Source of the DNA: JBEKHI01 sp050012355
GTDB lineage: Bacteria; Actinomycetota; Actinomycetes; Streptosporangiales; Streptosporangiaceae
Length of the DNA stretch: 42,176 bases
NCBI GenBank assembly: GCA_050012355.1
Contig: JBEKHI010000016.1
Location: 1 to 42,176, forward strand
Direction: 5' to 3'
Below, piece after piece: positions 28,822 to 35,916 of this stretch. Both the position numbers and the translations under genes were made by a program. The notes beneath the pieces were generated by a model. It was given only the letters and a program-made list of their open reading frames with translations. It had not been told where the DNA came from and did no database searches. Positions within the stretch are counted from its first letter, which is position 1. Each line of letters opens with the position of its first letter.

Positions 28822-30468
28822 GTGATCGGCCAGTCCGCGGGACGCGGGTATCCGCCAGGCCCGCGTCCGAGTCCGCCTGGCTCGGGCCCGCAGCCCCGGG
28901 CGACCGGGGGACAGCCTCGGGCGACCGGTCCGGGACCACGGGCGTCCGGGGGCCAGCCATGGGCGACGGGCCCGGGGCCTTGGGCCGCCGAGCCGCCGCC
29001 TTCGGCGTCTGGGCCGCTGCCGCGTGCCACCGGTCCGCAGCATCGCGCCACCGGACCGGGCCCGCGGCTGACCGGGCCGCAGGCTCGTGCCACCGGGGGG
29101 CAGGCTCGTGCCACCGGGGGGCAGCCGGCCGCCGCCGACGGCCCGGGGCCAAGCAGGGTCAAGCCGCGGGTCATACTCGGCGTTATCTTCGCCGGGGCGC
29201 TGGCGGTGGTCGGCCTGTGGTGGCATGCCACGATCACCGTGCATGGCCTGGGCAACCTGATGATCGCGGCGGGAGACCTGCTCGGGTTGCTGTCCGGCTA
29301 CGGTGTGATCATCCTGGTCGCGCTCATGGCTCGTATCCCTCCGCTGGAACGCGGGATCGGAGCCGATCGGCTGGCCCGCTGGCACGCGATGGCCGGGCGC
29401 TATGTCATAGGCCTGATCACCGGCCATGTGGTCACGATCACCTGGGGCTACACCGCTTCGGCGGGCACGAGCCTACTAAGCGAGACCAAGGTCTTGCTGT
29501 TCGACACCCCTGACATCCTGATGGCGAGCGTCGCGTGGTTGCTGCTGCTCGGCATCGCCTTTGTCTCGGCCCGGGCGGTGCGCCGCCGGTTGCGCTACGA
29601 GACCTGGTATTACCTGCACTTCTACACCTACCTGGCGATCGCGCTGGCGTTCAGTCACCAGTTCGCGGACGGGGGGTCCTTCGTCGATGACCTGGCCGCC
29701 CGGTTCTGGTGGTCGGCGCTGTACGCGGTGGTGGCCGCGCTGGTGCTGTGGTTCCGGGTCATCGCGCCGGTGTACTCATTCATCCGCCACGACTTCCACG
29801 TCGCCGGCGTGCGGCCGGAGGGGCCGGGCGTGATCTCGGTCTACATCGGCGGCAAGCACCTGAACGAGCTGTCCGCCGAGGCTGGCCAGTTCTTCCGCTG
29901 GCGGTTCCTCACCAAGGACTTGTGGTGGCAGTCGCACCCGTACTCGCTCTCGGCCGCTCCCGGCAACGCCGTCATGCGCATCACCGTCAAGGCGATCGGC
30001 GACCACAGCCAGTCGCTGGCGAGGCTGCAGCCGGGGACCAGGATCTTCGCCGAGGGCCCGTTCGGCGCGCTCACCGCGACCGCCACCGCCGCTGCCGCGT
30101 CCGGCCGGGGATCGGTGCTGATCGCCGGCGGCGTGGGCATCACGCCGTTGCGCGCGCTGCTGGCCACCCTCCCGGGGCGGATCACGCTGGTCTACCGGGC
30201 CAGCACGCCACGCGATGTGGTGTTCCGCAACGAGCTCGAGGCGATCGCCCGGGACCGGGGAGTCGCGGTGCATTACCTCATCGGCTCCCGCCAGGAGCTC
30301 GGCGGTGACCCGCTGAATCCGGGGACGCTAGCCAACCTGGTGCCCGGCCTGCACCGGCAGGACGTGTACGTCTGCGGCCCGCCCGGCATGACCGACACCG
30401 CCATCGACGCGGTCATGGGGGCCGGCGTGCCCAAGCGTCGCGTGCACCACGAGTCGTTCGAGTTCTGA
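28822..30468 (+). CDS. Ferric-reductase-like transmembrane flavocytochrome (FRE/NOX type)
   Basis: 548 residues. The first 110 are a disordered, cytosolic Pro/Gly/Ala tail built from degenerate repeats around RATGPQ/RATGGQ. The membrane domain follows (about residues 112-315), with heme ligands in WHAMAGRYVIGLITGH (H-x13-H) and HFYTYLAIALAFSH (H-x12-H), the classical ferric-reductase pattern. Then come the FAD-binding domain (FFRWRFLTKDLWWQSHPYSL then SAAP) and the NAD(P) domain (LIAGGVGITPLRALL, VYVCGPPGMTDTAI). It moves electrons from cytosolic NAD(P)H across the membrane by FAD and two hemes. The GTG 28822 has no strong ribosome site. It is flanked by the Rieske and ApbE genes. Confidence 0.9.
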   Translation: MIGQSAGRGYPPGPRPSPPGSGPQPRATGGQPRATGPGPRASGGQPWATGPGPWAAEPPPSASGPLPRATGPQHRATGPGPRLTGPQARATGGQARATGGQPAAADGPGPSRVKPRVILGVIFAGALAVVGLWWHATITVHGLGNLMIAAGDLLGLLSGYGVIILVALMARIPPLERGIGADRLARWHAMAGRYVIGLITGHVVTITWGYTASAGTSLLSETKVLLFDTPDILMASVAWLLLLGIAFVSARAVRRRLRYETWYYLHFYTYLAIALAFSHQFADGGSFVDDLAARFWWSALYAVVAALVLWFRVIAPVYSFIRHDFHVAGVRPEGPGVISVYIGGKHLNELSAEAGQFFRWRFLTKDLWWQSHPYSLSAAPGNAVMRITVKAIGDHSQSLARLQPGTRIFAEGPFGALTATATAAAASGRGSVLIAGGVGITPLRALLATLPGRITLVYRASTPRDVVFRNELEAIARDRGVAVHYLIGSRQELGGDPLNPGTLANLVPGLHRQDVYVCGPPGMTDTAIDAVMGAGVPKRRVHHESFEF

Positions 30469-30469
30469 G

Positions 30470-31213
30470 ATGGTTGTTCCGGCTCGCGTGAAGCATGCCG
30501 AGCACGTCATGGGCACCGTGGTGTCATTCGACGTGCCCTGGGATGTCGCCTTGGGACCGGTGCTGGAGTGGCTGCACTGGGTGGACGCCACGTTCTCGCC
30601 GTTCCGCTCCGATAGCGAGGTGAGCAGGCTCGGGCGCGGCGAGGTCACCGTCGACGAGTGCGTGCCCGAGATGGCTTCGATGCTGCGGGCTTGCGAGCGG
30701 CTGCGCACCGACTCATCCGGATATTTCACCGTTTATCCGGGCGGCCAGTTCGATCCGTGTGGTTACGTCAAAGGCTGGGCGATCGAGCGGGCCGCCGGGA
30801 TGCTCGCGGCCGCCGGTTCGGCCGACCACATCGTCAACGGCGGCGGCGACATCCAGTGCCTCGGTGAGCGGTCGGCCGGCGAGCCGTGGCGGCTGGGCGT
30901 GGCCCACCCGTTGCGCCCCGGCGAGCTGGCCTGCGCAGTGGTGGCGCCGCCCGCGGGCTTTGCCATCGCCACCTCGGGGGTGGCGGAACGCGGCGCGCAC
31001 ATCTTCGATCCCGTCGCGGCCCGTCCGGCGCTCACCTTCGCCAGCGTTACCGTCACCGGGCCGAGCCTGACCCTCGCCGACGCGTACGCCACCGCCGCCT
31101 ACGCGATGGGTGACGCCGCCCGTGACTGGGTGGAGAGCCTGCCAGGCTTCGAGGCGCTGGCGATCACCCTGGACGGCGAGACCTGGCGCACCAGCGGCTT
31201 CCCGCCCGGCTGA
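30470..31213 (+). CDS. apbE: FAD:protein FMN transferase (ApbE family)
   Basis: 247 residues. ApbE family segments are visible: HVMGTVVSFDV at the start, TFSPFRSDSEVSRLGRG, GYVKGWAIERAAGML (the KG loop), HIVNGGGDIQCLG, and DAYATAAYAMG (metal site with D-A-x-A-T). The enzyme attaches FMN covalently to a Ser or Thr in S/T-G-A-T-type motifs of extracytoplasmic electron carriers. No signal peptide is seen, as in several actinobacterial members. It starts 2 nt after the flavocytochrome stop, so it belongs to the same operon. Neither partner shows a recognisable flavinylation motif, so its target is not obvious. Confidence 0.9.
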   Translation: MVVPARVKHAEHVMGTVVSFDVPWDVALGPVLEWLHWVDATFSPFRSDSEVSRLGRGEVTVDECVPEMASMLRACERLRTDSSGYFTVYPGGQFDPCGYVKGWAIERAAGMLAAAGSADHIVNGGGDIQCLGERSAGEPWRLGVAHPLRPGELACAVVAPPAGFAIATSGVAERGAHIFDPVAARPALTFASVTVTGPSLTLADAYATAAYAMGDAARDWVESLPGFEALAITLDGETWRTSGFPPG

Positions 31214-31320
31214 TCCCTGCCGTTCTGCCGCGCCCGGTGACCTGCGGTGGCCTGCGGCGCGCCCCATGGGGGCGTGGCGCGCATATGGGACACATCACCC
31301 ACCGAACGGTCTTCTACAGG
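31214..31320. other. Intergenic stretch after apbE
   Basis: G/C-rich, without a supported gene. A modest hairpin CGCCC/GGGCG around 31260-31274 may terminate the electron-transfer operon. The palindrome and tandem repeats annotated next fill the remaining space up to the ArsR promoter. Confidence 0.4.
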
Positions 31321-31373
31321 GCTGTCGATGGCCCATCGCTGGCGCTATAACCCCAGCGGTGGGCCATCGCTGG
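31321..31373. repeat. Palindromic repeat, locus C
   Basis: 31321-31342 reads GCTGTCGATGGCCCATCGCT followed by GG, and 31351-31373 is the inverted counterpart CCCCAGCGGTGGGCCATCGC followed by TGG. The arms pair over about 17 positions with one mismatch and an 8-10 nt spacer. The right arm is almost identical to the locus B arms. Confidence 0.75.
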
Positions 31374-31428
31374 GGTCGGGGAAGGCCCGCCGAGGGCTGC
31401 CGGAACCGACATAGGGGTCATTGCGGGC

Positions 31429-31520
31429 CGCGCGGCAGCACACCCGCGTGGCAGCACGCCTGCGCCGCAGCACGCCCGCGCCGCAGCGCCACCCGCGCCG
31501 CAGCCCACACTGCGTCGCGG
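31429..31520 (+). repeat. 16-17 nt tandem repeats upstream of the arsR-type gene
   Basis: Five degenerate units in a row: CGCGCGGCAGCACACC, CGCGTGGCAGCACGCC, TGCGCCGCAGCACGCC, CGCGCCGCAGCGCCACC, CGCGCCGCAGCCCACAC, and a partial sixth TGCGTCGCGG. They end 19 nt before the -35 of the next promoter. Confidence 0.75.
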
Positions 31521-31538
31521 TTGGCTTCGGAAGGAGTC

Positions 31539-31576
31539 TTGTCAAAAGAACTGTTTCGAGGGTAGTCTTTCGAAAC
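31539..31576 (+). promoter_or_regulatory. Leaderless promoter with operator for the ArsR-type gene
   Basis: -35 TTGTCA (31539-31544), 18 nt, -10 TAGTCT (31563-31568), then GTG 8 nt later. The perfect inverted repeat GTTTCGA-N10-TCGAAAC (31553-31576) covers the -10 and touches the start codon, an ideal site for autorepression. Confidence 0.7.
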
Positions 31577-32176
31577 GTGACTTCCGAAGGACAGAAACGC
31601 CTTGATCTGACCGACCCGAAGGCGATGCGGGCCCTAGCGCATCCGCTGCGGATGACGCTGCTGGAACTGCTCAAGGTGCACGGGACGCTCACCGCGACCC
31701 AGGCGAGCGAGTTGCTGGGGGAGTCCCCGGCCAACTGCGCGTTCCACCTGCGGACCCTCGCCAAGTACGGCTTCGCCGAGGAGGCGGGCGGGGGAAAGGG
31801 CCGCGAGCGTCCGTGGCGGTCCGTGCCGGTGTCGATCATCGTCGAACCGGAGAACATCGACGATCCGCAGGCGAAGATCGCCGCCGAGGCGCTCAGCCGC
31901 GCTTGGGAGGACCGCTGGATGGAACGGGCCAGGAAGTCGCTGGCCGCCTCCTACAACTTGCCAAGCCCGTGGAACGGCTCGGCCCACGCGTCACAGCGGA
32001 TCAATTTCCTGACCCCCGAGGAGATGAGCGAACTCATCGGGGAGGTAACGGCGGTCGTCGACCGCTACCGCGACGACCGGCGCCTGGACGACCGCCCGGA
32101 GGGTTCGATGCCGGTGGAACTGCTCTTCTTCGGCTACCCGCTCATGGAGTTCGGCGATGACTCTGACCAGCGGTAA
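31577..32176 (+). CDS. ArsR family winged-helix regulator
   Basis: 199 residues. The N-terminal wHTH is MRALAHPLRMTLLELLKVHG then LTATQASELLGESPANCAFH and LRTLAKYGFAEE, the HTH_20/ArsR pattern without metal cysteines. The C-terminal half is helical (AALSRAWEDRWMERARKSLAA-like, then FLTPEEMSELIGEVTAVVD), as in actinobacterial regulators of efflux or membrane stress. The GTG at 31577 lies 8 nt after the -10, directly at the operator, which favours leaderless translation. A longer upstream frame would cover the tandem repeats and is rejected. Its target could be itself or the MFS pump further on; no matching site was seen at the pump. Confidence 0.85.
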   Translation: MTSEGQKRLDLTDPKAMRALAHPLRMTLLELLKVHGTLTATQASELLGESPANCAFHLRTLAKYGFAEEAGGGKGRERPWRSVPVSIIVEPENIDDPQAKIAAEALSRAWEDRWMERARKSLAASYNLPSPWNGSAHASQRINFLTPEEMSELIGEVTAVVDRYRDDRRLDDRPEGSMPVELLFFGYPLMEFGDDSDQR

Positions 32177-32337
32177 CGATGGAATGTCAGACCCCGTCGC
32201 AATAATGGCCGTACCGGGTCGCTCCCCTCGCCGGCCTAGCGAAGAACTACCTAAATTTCGCGATATATCTTGACAACTCAGGCACTCGCGATACATCGTA
32301 TCCATTGAGACGCTCGACGGCCGAAGGAACCGACCCA
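32177..32337. other. Intergenic region after the ArsR-type gene
   Basis: Holds the promoter with direct repeats annotated at 32258-32302 and the leader of the small ORF at 32338. No gene is supported between 32177 and 32257. Confidence 0.4.
32258..32302 (+). promoter_or_regulatory. Promoter with paired TCGCGATAYATC repeats
   Basis: TCGCGATATATC (32258-32269) and TCGCGATACATC (32286-32297) are direct repeats, 28 bp apart start to start. The -35 TTGACA (32270-32275) sits between them and -10 TACATC (32292-32297) lies in the second. GATAC-ATC-GTATC (32290-32302) is also an inverted repeat. A regulator of PadR or similar type is plausible. Confidence 0.55.
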
Positions 32338-32514
32338 TGCATCCCGAAATAGCCAGGACTCTGGTCGAGCAGCACCACACGGACATGACGTGCGCGATAG
32401 CGGCGAGCCGTCGGGGGCCCCGCCGGTACGTTCCGCGTCTGTCCTTCAGCTGGTCACGGATGAGGGTTGGCCGCGGTCGGTCCGTGGTGATCATCATCTC
32501 TGCCACGCGGTAAC
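32338..32514 (+). CDS. Small hypothetical protein, 58 aa
   Basis: An ATG preceded by GAAGGA and by a good promoter about 40 nt upstream. The N-terminus MHPEIARTLVEQHHTDM resembles a group of very short actinobacterial proteins that begin MHPE-xA-xxLxxQHxxxL and are usually near regulators. The rest (RRGPRRYVPRLSFSW, then VGRGRSVVIIISATR) is Arg-rich and not recognisable, so the 3' part may be frameshifted relative to relatives. The spacing of promoter, ribosome site and start supports expression. Function unknown. Confidence 0.5.
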
Positions 32515-32589
32515 CGCCTCCCCGGGGAAAGTCCGTGGAATCCGCCGCCCGAGCAGCGGATTCCACGGACATTCACCCCTAGGCGCCAT

Positions 32590-34041
32590 TCACTTCCGGG
32601 CACGAGCCGAGCGCAGGCCGCTGAGCGCCACCAGTGCCCCGGCCCCCGCGACGGCCACGATCAGCCACAACGCTGGCCGGTAGGCGTTCAGCACCGCGTG
32701 CGCCGAGGTCAGGGTGCTGGCGCCACCCGCGTCGACGACCGCGGTCACCACGGCGAGCACCAGCGCGCCGCCGACCTGGAACGAGGTCTGGAACAGGCTC
32801 GCCGCCAGCCCTTGCTCGGCGTCGGGTACCCCGGCGGTGGCCGCCACGCTCAGCGCGGAGAAGCCAAGGCCGAACGCTAGGCCAAGCAGCAGCATCGTCG
32901 GCAGCATCACCGCGGGGTAGTCCGGCGTCACCCCGGCCCGCAGGAAGACCAGGTAGGCCGCGACCAGGCAGCCGAACGCGGCGGCGATCAGCCGGGTTGC
33001 CCCGGCCCGGCCGAGCAGCGACGACATGCCGGTCGACAGCAGCGCGACCACGACCCCGGCGGGCAGGAACGCCAGCGCGGTGCTGAGCGCCGACCAGTGC
33101 GCGAGCGACTGAAGGTACTGGGTGACGAGGAACTGGAAGGACACGTAGGTGCCGAACAGCGTCACCGCCCCGGCCTGCGCCCGCAGCAGCCCTCGGTTGC
33201 GGAAGATGGCGAACGGGACGAGCGGGTCCGAGTGCCGCCGCTCGACCACCACGAACGCCGCGATGAGCGCCGCGACGACCGCGAAGGACAGCAGGGTCCG
33301 CACCGACCCCCAGCCGGCCTGTTGCGCGCAGACCACCGTGTAGACCAGCAGCAGCATGCTCCCGGTGGCGAGCAGCGCGCCCGGCAGGTCGAACTTCCGG
33401 CCGTTTCGCTCGACCGCTTGGTGCCGCGGCAGCAGCGCGATGCCCGCGATCAGCACGATGAGCGCGACCGGCGCCGGTACCAGCAGGGTCAGCCGCCAGC
33501 TCACCTCGGTGAGCAGCCCGGACAGCACTAGGCCGAGGGAGAACCCGCTGGCGCCGAAGACGCTGTACACGCTGAACGCCCGGTTGCGCATCGGGCCCTC
33601 GGGAAACGTGGTGGTCAGCAGTGACATGCTGGCCGGCGCGGTGAAGGCGGCGGCGGCCCCCTTGATCAGCCGGGCGCCGATGAGCAGGCCAGGGCTGCTC
33701 GCGAAACCGCCGAGCAGCGACACGACCGCGAACACTCCGACGGCCGTCAGGAACACCCGCCGCCGCCCAAGCAGGTCGGCGGCCCGGCCCCCGAGCAGCA
33801 GCAGGCCGCCGTAGCTAAGGACGTATCCGCTCACGATCCACTGCAACGTGGAGGTGGAGAGGCCGAGTTGGGTGCGGATGGACGGCAGCGCGACACCGAC
33901 CATCGATACGTCGAGTCCGTCGAGGCAGAGCGCCCCGCCGAGTACGAAGAGCGCCCCCCACATCCGGGCGTTCCAGCGCTCGGGGCTGGCCTGCGTGGCG
34001 GGGATCGTTGGAACAGGAGTCTGGATCGTTCGAGACGACAT
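32590..34041 (-). CDS. MFS transporter, DHA2/EmrB-QacA type
   Basis: About 483 residues with 12-14 predicted membrane helices. Landmarks are LCLDGLDVSMVGVALPSIRT (helix 1 with the DVxxVNVALP-like motif), the motif A loop RAADLLGRRRVFL after helix 2, and GSGFSLGLVLSGLL-like motif C (GASGFSLGLVLSGLL). These proton-driven pumps export drugs or metabolites. The ATG 34041 is chosen because it precedes SSRTIQTPVPTIP just before helix 1; an upstream ATG at 34065 lies in the operator. It is divergent from marR with a strong palindrome between, so it should be induced by the MarR ligand. Confidence 0.92.
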   Translation of the reverse strand: MSSRTIQTPVPTIPATQASPERWNARMWGALFVLGGALCLDGLDVSMVGVALPSIRTQLGLSTSTLQWIVSGYVLSYGGLLLLGGRAADLLGRRRVFLTAVGVFAVVSLLGGFASSPGLLIGARLIKGAAAAFTAPASMSLLTTTFPEGPMRNRAFSVYSVFGASGFSLGLVLSGLLTEVSWRLTLLVPAPVALIVLIAGIALLPRHQAVERNGRKFDLPGALLATGSMLLLVYTVVCAQQAGWGSVRTLLSFAVVAALIAAFVVVERRHSDPLVPFAIFRNRGLLRAQAGAVTLFGTYVSFQFLVTQYLQSLAHWSALSTALAFLPAGVVVALLSTGMSSLLGRAGATRLIAAAFGCLVAAYLVFLRAGVTPDYPAVMLPTMLLLGLAFGLGFSALSVAATAGVPDAEQGLAASLFQTSFQVGGALVLAVVTAVVDAGGASTLTSAHAVLNAYRPALWLIVAVAGAGALVALSGLRSARARK

Positions 34042-34068
34042 GACCGTGACTATATGCATGTGCAAGCA

Positions 34069-34103
34069 CTAGATGCAAGTGCAATTAATGCGTTTGCATC
34101 TAG
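34069..34103. promoter_or_regulatory. MarR operator between the MFS pump and marR
   Basis: Perfect 10-bp arms CTAGATGCAA (34069-34078) and TTGCATCTAG (34094-34103) around 15 bp, with further TGCA half-sites (TGCATG, GTGCAAG) toward the pump gene. MarR proteins bind such TTGCAT/ATGCAA dyads. Confidence 0.7.
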
Positions 34104-34128
34104 TCCGGGAAGGCGGTAAGGTGCGCTC

Positions 34129-34533
34129 GTGAGCGTCACAACGGAAAAGGCAGTCACCGACCCGGTGGTAGCCGCGTGGCGCGACCTGACCGCCTGTCAT
34201 GCGGCGGCCTGTGCCGCGCTGGAGCGGGAACTGGGTCATCGGCATGGTCTCGGGCTGAGCGAGTTCGAGGTGCTCGAGCGTCTCGCTGAAGAGCCGCACC
34301 GGATGCACCGCGCGCAGGATCTCGCGGAGTCGGTGCACCTGAGTCAGAGCGCGCTGTCCCGGCTGGTGGACCGGCTGGCCAAGCAGGGTCTAGTGGAACG
34401 ATGCGCGTGTGACAACGACCGTCGCGGCATCTTCGTGGTGCTGACCCGGGATGGCGAGCAGCGCCACCAGGAGGCGGTTCCGGCGCACCGCGAGGTGCTG
34501 ACCCGTGTTCTGGGTGTGAAGGCTGCCGAGTGA
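34129..34533 (+). CDS. MarR family transcriptional regulator
   Basis: 134 residues. The winged HTH is visible: LSEFEVLERLAEEPHRMHRA then QDLAESVHLSQSALSRLVDR and LAKQGLVERCACDNDRRGIF with the wing, ending VLTRDGEQ. The DxRG wing (DNDRRG) is typical. The start is GTG 34129 with GGCGGTAAG upstream. It is divergent from the MFS pump, with a palindromic operator covering the shared promoter region. Confidence 0.9.
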   Translation: MSVTTEKAVTDPVVAAWRDLTACHAAACAALERELGHRHGLGLSEFEVLERLAEEPHRMHRAQDLAESVHLSQSALSRLVDRLAKQGLVERCACDNDRRGIFVVLTRDGEQRHQEAVPAHREVLTRVLGVKAAE

Positions 34534-34592
34534 CGCGCCGTGAACAACCCGTGCGTTAAGGCTGCTCGAGGGATACGCTGAGCTTCCTAAGA

Positions 34593-34604
34593 GCAAGCGA
34601 TTGC
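34593..34604. promoter_or_regulatory. LacI-type operator upstream of the lacI-type gene
   Basis: GCAAGCGATTGC, 14 nt before the GTG start. It matches the sites at 35707-35718 (GCAATCGATTGC) and 35951-35962 (GCAAACGATTGT), giving the consensus GCAANCGATTGY. Indicates autoregulation. Confidence 0.7.
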
Positions 34605-34617
34605 TAAGTGCGGGAGC

Positions 34618-35664
34618 GTGATCACTGCTATGCCCGGCCGGCCTGCGACGTTGCGTGATGTCGCCGCGGCTGCGGGAGTACACCCCGCCACCGCGTCCCG
34701 CGCGCTGAACCCCGAAACCCAGCTGCTGGTGAGTGACGACACGGCCCGGCGCGTCACCGATGCCGCGGCCCGCCTCGGATACCGGCCGAATCCGGTCGCC
34801 AGGTCGCTGCGCACCCGGCGCTCGTTCAGCGTCGGGGTGCTGATCCCCGATCTGAACAACCCGCTGTTCCCGCCAATGGTGCGCGGCCTTGAGGACCGGC
34901 TCGCAACGCAGGGCTACGTCGCGCTGCTTGGCAACACCGACGCGGACGATACCCGCGAGCGCATGGTGTTCGACCAGATGCGGGCTCGCCATGTCGACGG
35001 CTACGTGCTCGCCACCGCGACCCTGCACAACCAGGTGCTCGTCGAGGCGGCCGCCGCTGAGATCCCGGTCGTGCTGATGAACCGCATCGCCCCGGACCTG
35101 CCGTTCCCGTCCGTCTCGGTCGACAACGAGCAGGGCGCCCGCGCCGCGGTGACGCACCTGGCCAGGCTCGGGCATACCCGCATCGCCTGCATCGCGGGAC
35201 CGCAGGACACCTCGACCGGCCTCGCCCGGCTGCGTGGCTACCACGAGGGACTGAGCACCAACGGGCTGACGGCCGACGAGTCGCTGATCACCTACGCGGA
35301 CGCCTACTCCGTGCAGGAGGGGCTGCGCTGCTGCCAGGAACTGCTGGCCAGGGGGGCCGGGTTCACCGCGATCGCGGCCGCCAACGACATGGTGGCAATC
35401 GGTTGCTACGCGGCGTTCGACGCCGCCGGACTGCGTTGCCCGGAAGACATCTCGGTCATTGGCTTCAACGACATGCCGTTCGTCGACCGGCTGCATCCGC
35501 CGCTGTCGACGATCAGGTTCCCGCACTACCAACTCGGCACCGAGGCGGCACAACTGCTGCTGGAGCGGATCAGCGGCACGGACAAGCCGGTGAAGATCCT
35601 CTTCCTCGCCCCTGAGCTGGTGGTGCGCGGCTCGACGTCGCCACCGCAGACTCCGGCCAGCTAA
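34618..35664 (+). CDS. LacI family transcriptional regulator
   Basis: 348 residues. The N-terminal HTH is ATLRDVAAAAGVHPATASRA with hinge helix PNPVARSLRT. The periplasmic-binding-protein-like ligand domain follows (SVGVLIPDLNNPLFPPMVRG, then VSVDNEQGARAAVTHLARLG, GFTAIAAANDMVAIGCY and SVIGFNDMPF). Start GTG 34618 or ATG 34630; ribosome-site spacing is poor for both. The regulator sits before the dehydrogenase and Liv-type transporter genes, and its putative operator occurs at its own promoter and twice upstream of them. The ligand is unknown; the target genes suggest a carboxylate or amide rather than a sugar. Confidence 0.9.
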   Translation: MITAMPGRPATLRDVAAAAGVHPATASRALNPETQLLVSDDTARRVTDAAARLGYRPNPVARSLRTRRSFSVGVLIPDLNNPLFPPMVRGLEDRLATQGYVALLGNTDADDTRERMVFDQMRARHVDGYVLATATLHNQVLVEAAAAEIPVVLMNRIAPDLPFPSVSVDNEQGARAAVTHLARLGHTRIACIAGPQDTSTGLARLRGYHEGLSTNGLTADESLITYADAYSVQEGLRCCQELLARGAGFTAIAAANDMVAIGCYAAFDAAGLRCPEDISVIGFNDMPFVDRLHPPLSTIRFPHYQLGTEAAQLLLERISGTDKPVKILFLAPELVVRGSTSPPQTPAS

Positions 35665-35703
35665 GACCGCCTCCGATAAGGCCACGCCGACATATCGTCG
35701 CAC

Positions 35704-35742
35704 GCTGCAATCGATTGCAGCGGCGGGTCCGCAGCGTAAGAT
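35704..35742 (+). promoter_or_regulatory. Promoter with LacI-type operator for the dehydrogenase/transporter operon
   Basis: GCTGCAATCGATTGCAGC (35704-35721) is a perfect 18-bp palindrome containing GCAATCGATTGC. The -35 TTGCAG (35715-35720) lies inside it, with -10 TAAGAT (35737-35742) after 16 nt. Bound repressor would block RNA polymerase directly. Confidence 0.7.
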
Positions 35743-35822
35743 ACTTGTTGCCTCAAGCGTTAGAACGGCGCGGATGGGGTCGGCCACGATATCCTCGGTG
35801 GGTGTCACGGGCCCGCTGAAGT

Positions 35823-35882
35823 GCCCGTATAGCTCAACTGGTATTAACGAAGCGTAGCTGACGTTGGTCCGAGCATACGGAC
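35823..35882 (+). other. tRNA-like segment in the operon leader
   Basis: GCCCGTA-TA-GCTC-AACTGGTA reads like the acceptor strand, positions 8-9, D stem and D loop of a tRNA. TACGGAC at 35876-35882 can pair with GCCCGTA at six of seven positions. Between them the D stem is imperfect (GAAGC), and there is no proper anticodon arm or GGTTCGAnTCC T arm; the total is only 60 nt. Either a decayed tRNA fragment or a structured leader that resembles one. An ACGGGC just upstream (35807-35812) can compete for the GCCCGT. Confidence 0.35.
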
Positions 35883-35916
35883 GAGAACGTCTTCGTAACA
35901 GCTTGGAGTGCGTGCA

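Noticed and set aside
28267..30468. Covalent FMN attachment motif in the Rieske or flavocytochrome protein as the ApbE target
   Set aside because: No S/T-G-A-T/S motif of the known type was found in either sequence; the target is left open.
31429..31520. CRISPR-like array
   Set aside because: Units are adjacent 16-17 nt tandem repeats with no unique spacers and no cas genes in the window.
35823..35882. Functional tRNA gene
   Set aside because: Only about 60 nt, with no anticodon arm and no conserved T arm; kept only as a tRNA-like segment.
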